From Acholeplasmatales bacterium (GTDB taxonomy: Bacteria; Bacillota_I; Bacilli_A; Acholeplasmatales; Anaeroplasmataceae), in NCBI GenBank assembly GCA_024698125.1, contig JAILRQ010000076.1, positions 1-56,806 on the forward strand: a stretch of 56,806 nucleotides of DNA, in the 5' to 3' direction. Below, one piece after another: positions 38,881-46,315 of the stretch (positions are counted from its first letter, which is position 1; each line of letters opens with the position of its first letter). Position numbers and translations under genes: made by a program. The notes under the pieces were generated by a model. The model saw nothing but the letters and a program-made list of their open reading frames with translations. It was not told where the DNA came from and did not search any database.

Positions 38881-41211
38881 TTATAAGTTATAGCTTAAGT
38901 TTAAGAATGTATATGCATCATCAGAAGCATAAGATACACCCATATTTAATGCATAATACTTTCCACGTGAATTATTAGAATCTGCGAAGTAAGATTGAAC
39001 TGTAGATGCAGCAGATGGAGTAGCTGTAGACCATCCTCCGTATACTACTTCTAGACATGGAGCAACCCAGTCAGAATCTCCAGACTCAATCTTCCAGAAG
39101 TCTGTTAAGTTCTTAGCATAACTATTAACAGACTCAGACTCAGTTGTAGATAATGAAGTTGTTGTAGGAACTACCTTTAAGAAGTTAGATCCTGAAGTCT
39201 TAGCTAGATACATAGCTCCAGCAGACATAGCGTCAGCATACTTCTCAGTTGCAACGATTTGGCGAGATCCAGTTAATTGAGCCTCTAGATAGTTAGAACG
39301 AATGTTTCCAATTCCTAGACAAGATCCCCAATACATAGTCATGAAGTTATGCCAAGTTCCTGAAGTCTTAGCAACTTGCTCCTCCTTGAATGAATCAGAT
39401 AGGTTAACATAGTAGTTTCCATCACTATCCTCTTGGATATACTTTCCATCAGATCCCTTAACCCATCCAGTAGCCTTAACATCGTCAGATGCTTGATCAT
39501 TATATCCAAAGCACTCTAGAACTGATCCTTCTGGTGTATACATGTAATCCATAATCTCTAAGCACTTTAGACGAACTTCCTCATCTGTTGTATTCTTAGC
39601 AACGATTGCCCATCCACCATTCTTTAATGAACGGTCGTCATCAGTAAATCTTGTATAAGAATATGTATTGTCAGATGAAGCTCCAACGATTTGCTTCTTA
39701 GCTGTAGTTGTTAATGTTCCATCCTCAGAGTTGAATTGCCACTTAGCTAATGCAGGAAGTACTCCGACCATGTTGTAGCATCTGTTATTGTTGCTATTTA
39801 ATGTTGGAGCCTTATCATTATTATAAGCTGCAACGTTGTTGTAGTCATAAGTCATGAATCCAGCACCTTGTGCTAATGTAGTTTCACGATAGTCTTTCTT
39901 GAATGAAGCTCCATCTTGATACCAACGAGTTGTTGTTGGGAATAATCCTTCCTCTTGAAGTAATCTTAATTGATTTAAGCAGTATAATGAATAATCTTGA
40001 GCATATGAGTCAACTAGCTTTCCATCAGCGTTGAACCAGAATCCTCCTTGCTCTCCTGACCATCCACGATGTCCCCAAATTTGAGTTAGCTTAAGGAATG
40101 ATTGGATACGGTTTCCTTGAGCAGTACGAGGGAAGAATGGAATCATAACTGCATTAGCATTACCAGTTAAGTAATTTGGGTTAGCCTTAACGCAACGGAA
40201 TAAAGCGATTAGCTCATCAGCGTTGTATGCAGCGTTAACTCCAGTGAAGATCTCTGAACGAGTCTCCCAAAGCTTTCCTTCTCCGATTTGGTCTCCATAT
40301 ACATCATCAAGATAATCCTTTAAGCACTCTACGAATGTAGCACCATTCTTAGTTGTAAGGTTGTTCATTCTAGTGATGATATCCTGACCCTCTTCAATCT
40401 TTACAGTGAATGTATCAGCCTCTCCATCAGCGTTAGCAACAGCAATCTTTTGATCAATTGATCCGATATATGGAGTAGTATACTTTAATGTTGATAAGAT
40501 TGTAGCATCTGTATCAAATGATCCATTGCAGTATGCAGCTACATTGTTATCATGACCATCCTTTGTAGCATAGTCATAAGTTGAAGGATTGTCATCAAGA
40601 AGTGCTCTTGCGATATCAATGTTCATATTGAATCCGCACTCTACTTGGTCTAGTCCATCAAAGTATGGAGTATAGTAAACTCCCTCTGTATCTGTATCAG
40701 CGTTCATTGTTAATTGCTCAGCTAGTGAAGGGTGCTCATCTAACCATGCCTTTAGGTTAGGTAGGTCATCCATATAGTCGCTAAGGTTAACGAAGTCTCC
40801 AGCGTTAACTGCATCTCCAAATTCAGATGCTGTAGTGATTTGAAGTAATTGAACATCTAGGTTGTTGTTTCCAACATATCCAGCTGTAATTGTGTTCTTC
40901 ATTACTGTAGCTGTATCCTTACCAATTAAAGATCCATCCTTGAATGTGATATTGTTGTTTGTTCCAATATCTTGCCAAATAGGGCTTAATGTTTCTCCTG
41001 AAATAAGAGTTCTTCCGTCAACTGTTGTATAAGTTGCATCAACAGTACTTCCTCTTCCATAAGTCATATAACCCTTATTTGAGTAGTTAACTGCAGCAAC
41101 GATATCTCCAGTATATGTTGAAGTTCTACGTTCTTCTTTACCGCAAGATGCTAATCCTACAACTGCAAGACTTGCGACACTTGCAATTGATAATACTTTT
41201 TTGAAATTCAT
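38881..41211 (-). CDS. Large ABC transporter solute-binding lipoprotein (oligosaccharide, LipO-like)
   Basis: This 776-residue extracytoplasmic binding protein has a lipobox VVGLASC at about 17-23. The long fold of family-1 carbohydrate-binding proteins is suggested by 'VNLSDYMDDLPNLKAWLDEHPSL' near 130-160, 'YYTPYFDGLDQVE' near 180 and the C-terminal 'EEVRLKCLEIMDYMYTPEGSVLECFG', typical of LplA/YtcQ-like receptors. It is longer than usual (about 500-550). Two permease genes of the LplB/YtcP type lie directly upstream. With pectin enzymes in the same operon, oligogalacturonides are the likely ligand; this is inference. The ribosome binding site is AAAGGTGAA. Confidence 0.9.
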   Translation of the reverse strand: MNFKKVLSIASVASLAVVGLASCGKEERRTSTYTGDIVAAVNYSNKGYMTYGRGSTVDATYTTVDGRTLISGETLSPIWQDIGTNNNITFKDGSLIGKDTATVMKNTITAGYVGNNNLDVQLLQITTASEFGDAVNAGDFVNLSDYMDDLPNLKAWLDEHPSLAEQLTMNADTDTEGVYYTPYFDGLDQVECGFNMNIDIARALLDDNPSTYDYATKDGHDNNVAAYCNGSFDTDATILSTLKYTTPYIGSIDQKIAVANADGEADTFTVKIEEGQDIITRMNNLTTKNGATFVECLKDYLDDVYGDQIGEGKLWETRSEIFTGVNAAYNADELIALFRCVKANPNYLTGNANAVMIPFFPRTAQGNRIQSFLKLTQIWGHRGWSGEQGGFWFNADGKLVDSYAQDYSLYCLNQLRLLQEEGLFPTTTRWYQDGASFKKDYRETTLAQGAGFMTYDYNNVAAYNNDKAPTLNSNNNRCYNMVGVLPALAKWQFNSEDGTLTTTAKKQIVGASSDNTYSYTRFTDDDRSLKNGGWAIVAKNTTDEEVRLKCLEIMDYMYTPEGSVLECFGYNDQASDDVKATGWVKGSDGKYIQEDSDGNYYVNLSDSFKEEQVAKTSGTWHNFMTMYWGSCLGIGNIRSNYLEAQLTGSRQIVATEKYADAMSAGAMYLAKTSGSNFLKVVPTTTSLSTTESESVNSYAKNLTDFWKIESGDSDWVAPCLEVVYGGWSTATPSAASTVQSYFADSNNSRGKYYALNMGVSYASDDAYTFLNLSYNL

Positions 41212-41244
41212 ATAAATTTCACCTTTTTCCTTTCTTTTCTTTTT

Positions 41245-42105
41245 CTATTCCTTAACTCCACCTACATTAACTCCGGCAGCAAAATACTTTTGCATTTGTG
41301 GATAAATAATGCAGATAGGTATGATAGAACATAAAATTAATGCGAACTCCTTAGATTGAGGAGTGTAATTGACACTAGTATCAACTGTATCTTCATTCTC
41401 AAGGGATTCGATCATGTTACGTAGGTAAACCTGTAATGGTTGGTCTCTATCATTATTTAATAATAATGTAGCCCAGAACCATCCGTTCCATCTTGATAAT
41501 GCATAGAACATTGTTACTGTGACAATAGATGTCTTAGACATAGGCATATAAATCTTAGTTAATAATTGGAACTCAGTAGCTCCGTCGATTGTAGCAGCCT
41601 CTTCGATTTCACTTGGAATTGTTTCGAAGAAGTTTCTTAGGATAACGATATTGAAGGCATTGAATCCAAGTCCAATGATATATCCATACTTATTGTTAAT
41701 TCCTAAGTTAGAGAAGTTCTTATATGTAGGAATCATTCCGGCATTGAACCACATTGTGAATACTAGCATGAAGTTAAATCCACGTCTAAACATTAATCTT
41801 GACTTACTTAATGCATAAGCACCAGTAATTGCAACAACCATTGATACGATTGTTCCATAGAATGCATAGAAGATAGTATTACAATAAGCCATCCAGAACT
41901 TTCTGTCCTGTAGAACTTCCTTATAAGCTGTAAATTGTAAATCCTTAGGGAAGAATGTTACTTCTCCTAGGATAACTGCATCTCTACCAGAGATAGAAAT
42001 GAAGATTACATAGAATAATGGGTAGATACAGCAGAATGCGAATACAATTAGTATTACATAAGCTAATATCTTAAATATTAATTCACTCTTATCAAGTCTA
42101 TTCAT
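41245..42105 (-). CDS. ytcP: ABC transporter permease, YtcP/MalG type
   Basis: This carbohydrate importer permease has about 286 residues and six hydrophobic segments. The EAA-type loop is EIEEAATIDGATEFQLLTKIYMP near 165-187. I use the ATG at 42105 (MNRLDKSE), preceded by GAGG; a longer frame from 42168 would overlap the upstream permease gene. It pairs with the LplB-type permease 22 nt upstream. The C-terminus ends GVNVGGVKE, a form typical of YtcP proteins. Confidence 0.93.
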   Translation of the reverse strand: MNRLDKSELIFKILAYVILIVFAFCCIYPLFYVIFISISGRDAVILGEVTFFPKDLQFTAYKEVLQDRKFWMAYCNTIFYAFYGTIVSMVVAITGAYALSKSRLMFRRGFNFMLVFTMWFNAGMIPTYKNFSNLGINNKYGYIIGLGFNAFNIVILRNFFETIPSEIEEAATIDGATEFQLLTKIYMPMSKTSIVTVTMFYALSRWNGWFWATLLLNNDRDQPLQVYLRNMIESLENEDTVDTSVNYTPQSKEFALILCSIIPICIIYPQMQKYFAAGVNVGGVKE

Positions 42106-42127
42106 AAATAATATAACCTCGTTTCTA

Positions 42128-43156
42128 TTAGAATAATGATGTATTAGAAACTCTCTTAGAAATTGCATTAGCTCCGATAACTAGTACCATCGCAATGATA
42201 GACTCTAGTAATCCGGCAACAATTCCTAATGGTTGATCAGATGGTGTTGATACCTTACGATAAACCCAAGTTGAGATAACATCGGCAGTTTCATATGTAT
42301 CTGTCTTATATAATAGTAGGACCTTCTCATATCCAACATTAAGAATATGTCCGATACGAAGAATTAGCATGATTGCTAATGTTGAAGTCATACCTGGTAA
42401 AGTAACATACCTGATTTGTTGCATCTTAGAAGCTCCGTCAATCTTAGCTGCTTCATAGTTTGCTGGAGAAACTCCAAGCGCTGCTGCGAAGTATACGATT
42501 GATCCATATCCAGATCCTTCCCAAATTCCTGTGATTTGGTAGATAGGTCTGAATAATCTTGCTGAAGATAATGCTCCTGTAGCCGCATGTCCTGTTGTAC
42601 TATCAATCTTTAATAAGTGTAGGTTCTCACACCAGTTTTGTAGTAATCCTGGAGCATAAATTGTAGTTCCAGATTGAGTGTATGGTCTACACCAAACAAT
42701 GATGATAGTTGCAGTTACGATTGTTGACATGAACTTAGGAAGATAAGTACATACTTGAACAACTGATCTTACAGCACCATTCTTAATTTCTGTAAAGAAT
42801 AACGCAAGTATAATTGGGATAGGGAATCCAAAGAATAATCCATACATTGAGTTAACGAATGTATTACGGAATGCAACCCAGAATTGAATTGTATCCTCAG
42901 ATCCTCCCTTGAAAATACTTAATAGATATGCAATTCCACGCCAGTCTTGGTCTAGAACTGATTCTACTGAGTTATATGTCTTAAATCCTTGTAGTAATCC
43001 ATAAATAGGTAAGTATTTAAACATTACTAGGAAAATTAGCATTGGTAATAGTAAAACATAAAGTCTCCAGTCCTTTAATAGAGTCTTTCCTACTCTCTTC
43101 CACTTTGTTTTTTCTAATTCCTCTAGCTCTTTTTCATCTGCTTTTAATAAACTCAT
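42128..43156 (-). CDS. lplB: ABC transporter permease, LplB/YteP type
   Basis: This 342-residue partner permease has a basic N-terminal tail with an 'LLKDWRLYVLLLPML' start of helix 1, 'KYLPIYGLLQGF', and the EAA loop NYEAAKIDGASKMQQIRYVTLPGM near 228-250. Members import oligosaccharides such as rhamnogalacturonan or oligogalacturonide fragments in Bacilli. An insert of about 40 residues (near 165-200, loop with 'STTGHAATGALSS') is longer than in YteP. It lies directly downstream of an unknown membrane protein. Confidence 0.93.
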   Translation of the reverse strand: MSLLKADEKELEELEKTKWKRVGKTLLKDWRLYVLLLPMLIFLVMFKYLPIYGLLQGFKTYNSVESVLDQDWRGIAYLLSIFKGGSEDTIQFWVAFRNTFVNSMYGLFFGFPIPIILALFFTEIKNGAVRSVVQVCTYLPKFMSTIVTATIIIVWCRPYTQSGTTIYAPGLLQNWCENLHLLKIDSTTGHAATGALSSARLFRPIYQITGIWEGSGYGSIVYFAAALGVSPANYEAAKIDGASKMQQIRYVTLPGMTSTLAIMLILRIGHILNVGYEKVLLLYKTDTYETADVISTWVYRKVSTPSDQPLGIVAGLLESIIAMVLVIGANAISKRVSNTSLF

Positions 43157-43180
43157 CGCAAATTTCCACCGCTTTCCTTA

Positions 43181-43864
43181 TTATTTTGAAGAATCTTCCT
43201 CTTCATTTGGCTTTTCAAGTATCTCATTTCTGTAGTGAGAATAATACTGCTGCTCAAGCTCTTGCTCCTTCCTCTTGCTAATTAGATTCTTTTTAGCATC
43301 TACTATAATTCCTTGCTTTCTAAGAACAAACATCACAATTAGAGTGAAGAACCAGCATGGTATATTAACCACAGCGAGAGTCCCGATATATTCAATAGGA
43401 TTTTCTGCTACTATTATACTATAAGATAAAACCTCGACGATAAATGCTACTAACATCACTAGTGCGATAAACGCAATCGTGATTGAACCGTCGTTGTTCT
43501 CTTTGAAGCTCTTACTTTTCTGCTTCAATGGGATTATCAGTGCAGTTGACGCTAAGCTAAGCGCAACCGATATAAACATCTTCCAGTTGTAGATGCTTGC
43601 TCCATCCGTCCCTGTTGCTTTTCTTAAAATGAAACCGGATAGCACAGAAATCAAGCTCATAACTGGCACAATTGCTAATCCCTTCCAATTCCATCTTCCT
43701 ACTGCTATGATACATACCAATAGAGAGATAATATAGAAAGGCACAACGTTTGCACCAAACATTTCTAGGAAGATATACATAACTATTACTTCGAATATCA
43801 ATCCAGTCAGTGCTAACACCGCTAGATCAATAATCATATACTTCTTAATAGAAATTTTAATCAC
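43181..43864 (-). CDS. Unrecognised six-helix membrane protein, first gene of the importer operon
   Basis: This 227-residue protein has six hydrophobic segments between about 10 and 190, and a charged C-terminal tail with KKNLISKRKEQELEQQYYSHYRNEI. The overall shape recalls ECF S-component-like folds (six helices, R-W-N-W-K after helix 3), but no family match can be claimed. The start is uncertain: the GTG at 43864 lies inside the GGGGTGAT ribosome-binding-like stretch, and an ATG at 43837 is the alternative. It is the first gene behind the TTGACT-17-TAAAAT promoter, so any protein here should be co-expressed with pectin uptake. Confidence 0.6.
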   Translation of the reverse strand: MIKISIKKYMIIDLAVLALTGLIFEVIVMYIFLEMFGANVVPFYIISLLVCIIAVGRWNWKGLAIVPVMSLISVLSGFILRKATGTDGASIYNWKMFISVALSLASTALIIPLKQKSKSFKENNDGSITIAFIALVMLVAFIVEVLSYSIIVAENPIEYIGTLAVVNIPCWFFTLIVMFVLRKQGIIVDAKKNLISKRKEQELEQQYYSHYRNEILEKPNEEEDSSK

Positions 43865-43927
43865 CCCAAAACAGCATATAGTTTTTTAACCCTACTCTTA
43901 ATATAAAGGCACTAACCCCTATGGGTA

Positions 43928-43940
43928 GCCAATTTTCACT
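43928..43940. repeat. Direct repeat flanking the importer promoter (copy 1)
   Basis: GCCAATTTTCACT lies near the transcription start of the importer operon. A near-identical copy (GCCAATTTCACT) is at 44019-44030, on the other side of the promoter. Confidence 0.4.
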
Positions 43941-43942
43941 TT

Positions 43943-43971
43943 ATTTTATCATTTATAACCTACCTAGTCAA
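43943..43971 (-). promoter_or_regulatory. Promoter of the oligosaccharide importer operon
   Basis: On the minus strand there is TTGACT (43966-43971), 17 nt, then TAAAAT (43943-43948). It is identical in hexamers and spacing to the uxaB promoter. The leader is about 70 nt and can fold an imperfect hairpin near 43908-43930. Confidence 0.8.
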
Positions 43972-43998
43972 TACGGTTATGAAAACTTTTACATTTTT

Positions 43999-44013
43999 TT
44001 GCAAGCGCTTTTG
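43999..44013. promoter_or_regulatory. LacI-family-type operator or cre-like site
   Basis: TTGCAAGCGCTTTTG has the AAGCGCTT centre typical of LacI/GalR-family operators. It sits about 28 bp upstream of the importer -35 box, between that promoter and the pectinesterase promoter. Confidence 0.5.
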
Positions 44014-44018
44014 TGAGT

Positions 44019-44030
44019 GCCAATTTCACT
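44019..44030. repeat. Direct repeat flanking the importer promoter (copy 2)
   Basis: GCCAATTTCACT repeats copy 1 (43928-43940) about 91 bp away. It is followed by CACTA-x7-TAGTG, a short dyad (about 44026-44042). Confidence 0.4.
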
Positions 44031-44108
44031 ATCACTTTTAGTGCAAAAAATCAAGCCCCATTTTTAATCTATTTAAGGAAAAAATAGTATATTTTTATAT
44101 GCTTGTCG

Positions 44109-44117
44109 TGTTATAAT
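44109..44117 (+). promoter_or_regulatory. Extended -10 promoter of the pectinesterase gene
   Basis: TGTTATAAT has no clear -35. The predicted start near 44124 gives a leader of about 15 nt containing GAGGTGAT. Confidence 0.65.
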
Positions 44118-44138
44118 CACATTATGAGGTGATATCAA

Positions 44139-45044
44139 ATGAATATAACAGTAAACCCAACAGATATTATATATAATAAGATATCTGAAGCGAACGATGG
44201 AGACACAATTATCATTAAAGAGGGTGTCTACAACGAAAAGCTTAAAATCACAAAATCAAATATAACTATAAAGGGTGTTGGAAATGTCGTAATTCAAAAT
44301 AAGGATTGGTACTCTAAAACTCATATAGATAATAAGGAGTATAATACATTTAGAACCTATACAGTAATGGTTACTGGTGACAACGTCACAATTGATAACA
44401 TTACCATAAAGAATCTATCTACTCCTTCTAGACTATATGGTCAAGCTGTAGCCCTACATGTATTAGGAGATAACTTCAAGCTTTTAAACTCAAAGCTATA
44501 TAGTGCACAGGATACCTTATTCCTAGCACCACTTCCAGTAAACCTTCAAACAAAGTATATTGGATTCCTATACCCAGATGAGCTAAGCCCAAGATATAAT
44601 AAGATGTATTTTGAAAACTGCTACATTGAAGGTGACGTAGACTTTGTATTCGGTGGCGCAAATGCCATCTTTAACAAGTGCCACTTCCACTGCATAAGAG
44701 ATGGAAGAGTAAATGGCTTCTACTTCGCTCCATGTCATAACCAAGGAGATCCATATGGATTTACAGTAGTAAACTCAAAGTTCACTGCTACAAACAAGGA
44801 TTCAGCAATCCTTGCTCGTCCTTGGAGAGATTATGGTAAGATTACAATTATAAATGCCGATATTGAGGATGGAATCATTCAAAAGGAAGGATTTGACAAG
44901 TGGAATAACACAGAACGTGATAAAACCGCAATATTCGAATACTATAACCTTGGAATTGATACTAAGGACTTCGTAAAGTGGGCTAAGCCACTTACAAAGG
45001 AAGAGGCAGACAAATATCTAAGCTACGCATTAAAAAACGACTAG
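44139..45044 (+). CDS. Cytoplasmic pectin methylesterase (CE8)
   Basis: This 301-residue carbohydrate esterase family 8 enzyme removes methyl groups from galacturonate residues of pectin, releasing methanol. The right-handed beta-helix motifs are clear: Q102 (GQAVALHV), Q124-D125 (QDTLF), D168 in GDVDFVFGG, and R227/W229 in ARPWRDYG, the full set of catalytic and oxyanion residues. No signal peptide is present, unlike most pectinesterases, so it should act on imported methylated oligogalacturonides. It is divergent from the importer operon across a shared regulatory region. The stop codon lies in the stem of a bidirectional terminator shared with the convergent methyltransferase gene. Confidence 0.95.
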   Translation: MNITVNPTDIIYNKISEANDGDTIIIKEGVYNEKLKITKSNITIKGVGNVVIQNKDWYSKTHIDNKEYNTFRTYTVMVTGDNVTIDNITIKNLSTPSRLYGQAVALHVLGDNFKLLNSKLYSAQDTLFLAPLPVNLQTKYIGFLYPDELSPRYNKMYFENCYIEGDVDFVFGGANAIFNKCHFHCIRDGRVNGFYFAPCHNQGDPYGFTVVNSKFTATNKDSAILARPWRDYGKITIINADIEDGIIQKEGFDKWNNTERDKTAIFEYYNLGIDTKDFVKWAKPLTKEEADKYLSYALKND

Positions 45045-45059
45045 TCCCCTAGTCGTTTT
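45034..45059. terminator. Bidirectional terminator shared by pectinesterase and methyltransferase genes
   Basis: A perfect 11-bp stem (AAAACGACTAG / CTAGTCGTTTT, loop TCCC) has T-runs on both strands. Both TAG stop codons (45042-45044 plus; 45049-45051 minus) lie inside the stem, and the loop is the whole 4-nt intergenic gap. Confidence 0.9.
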
Positions 45060-46170
45060 CTTTTCCAAAGCATAAATCATATAGAGTTTGATGTATACCA
45101 TATTTTTTGATGGTCTCATCAAGCTCTTTTTTTATTGCCTCATTTTTACCACTATCTGTTTTAACACCCTTGATTAATACATTCTTTGGTGATGCATCAA
45201 AATCAACAAACTCACCAACATTTACTCTATATCCATAATACTCTAAAATATTAGCTCTTATAGAATCAGTTAAGAGTGCACTAAATCTTTCCTTTAAAAG
45301 CCCATACTTATTCATAAGGTTAAATGAGCTCCTATCAAGCTGCTTATTAATTTCCTTTTGGCAGCAAGGCACAGATAATATATATTTACACTTTAATCTA
45401 ATTGCGTGATATAGTGCAAAGTCAGTTGCCACATCACACGCAAGAAGAGTCATAATTAAATCAATATGATCAAACTCATCAAAATTTGCAATATCCTTAT
45501 TGATAAAGCTTAGATTCTTATATCCATACTTATCCCTTATCTTGTTGCAGATATCAATAACACCACTCTTTAAATCAAGACCAATGATATTAACATCAAT
45601 ATGGCGTATGTTTACTAAATAGTAATATACAACAAAGGTAAGATATGACTTACCACATCCAAAATCAACAATATTTAAATGATCCTCATAGCCAATAGTT
45701 GAATCAAGCATCTCTAAATACTTATTAATCTGTCTATACTTATCATAGTGAGATTTAACAATCTTACCATCAGCTGTCATAACACCTAAATCAATTAAGG
45801 CTGGTATAATCATACCCTCCTTAATAATGTAGTTCTTCTCCTTATTAATAGCCTTAGCCTCAATAAGAGTATTAAGCTTCTTTTTATTGCTTAAAACCTT
45901 ACCCTTAGATGTAATCTTAAAGGCATAGTAATAATCACTTGTCCATATTTCAGCCTGCTTAAAAAACTCCATATCAGCCTCTAAGGCCTCACATATATTA
46001 TCAAAGCTATAGTTTTTAACAAAGCTTTGAGTCTTAGTTAAAAGCTCATGCTTTAAAACTGTTTCACCCTTAACTAAAGCCTTTGTAACCATAACCTTTT
46101 TATAATCCTTATTAGATGGATTTGATATTATGATCTTCTGTGTTTTATTAAAATCTACTTCCTCAAACAT
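45049..46170 (-). CDS. SAM-dependent methyltransferase (Methyltransf_32-like)
   Basis: This 373-residue class I methyltransferase has the SAM-binding motif VDFGCGKSYLTF near 168-179 and an acidic IIGLDLKSG near 195. It has the cysteine-containing motif LACDVATDFAL and a VPCCQKE segment near 282-288, which are typical of the METTL25/GSTCD-like methyltransferase family (Methyltransf_32). An N-terminal domain of about 150 residues precedes it. The substrate is unknown. Its leader holds an intrinsic terminator hairpin upstream of the ATG, suggesting attenuation. It is convergent with the pectinesterase gene. Confidence 0.85.
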   Translation of the reverse strand: MFEEVDFNKTQKIIISNPSNKDYKKVMVTKALVKGETVLKHELLTKTQSFVKNYSFDNICEALEADMEFFKQAEIWTSDYYYAFKITSKGKVLSNKKKLNTLIEAKAINKEKNYIIKEGMIIPALIDLGVMTADGKIVKSHYDKYRQINKYLEMLDSTIGYEDHLNIVDFGCGKSYLTFVVYYYLVNIRHIDVNIIGLDLKSGVIDICNKIRDKYGYKNLSFINKDIANFDEFDHIDLIMTLLACDVATDFALYHAIRLKCKYILSVPCCQKEINKQLDRSSFNLMNKYGLLKERFSALLTDSIRANILEYYGYRVNVGEFVDFDASPKNVLIKGVKTDSGKNEAIKKELDETIKKYGIHQTLYDLCFGKEND

Positions 46171-46195
46171 AATAGCACCTCCATAAAAAAGAAAA

Positions 46196-46213
46196 TGCCA
46201 ACTACTGTTGGCA
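46196..46213 (-). terminator. Terminator hairpin in the leader of the methyltransferase gene
   Basis: A perfect 7-bp stem (TGCCAAC / GTTGGCA, 4-nt loop) is followed on the minus strand by TTTTCTTTTTTA. It lies between the predicted start (about 46257) and the ATG at 46170, so it is an attenuator or the end of a small RNA. Confidence 0.75.
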
Positions 46214-46263
46214 TAGAAAAAAGAAAAGATTGTAGGAATGATTCAAAAAATGAATACACTGAT

Positions 46264-46291
46264 ATTATATACAATAAAAAAGCTTTTTCAA
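46264..46291 (-). promoter_or_regulatory. Promoter of the methyltransferase gene
   Basis: On the minus strand there is TTGAAA (46286-46291), 16 nt, then TATAAT (46264-46269). The leader is about 85 nt with a weak ATTCA/TGAAT hairpin before the terminator. Confidence 0.65.
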
Positions 46292-46315
46292 CACCTTTTT
46301 TCAAGTAAACGTTTT

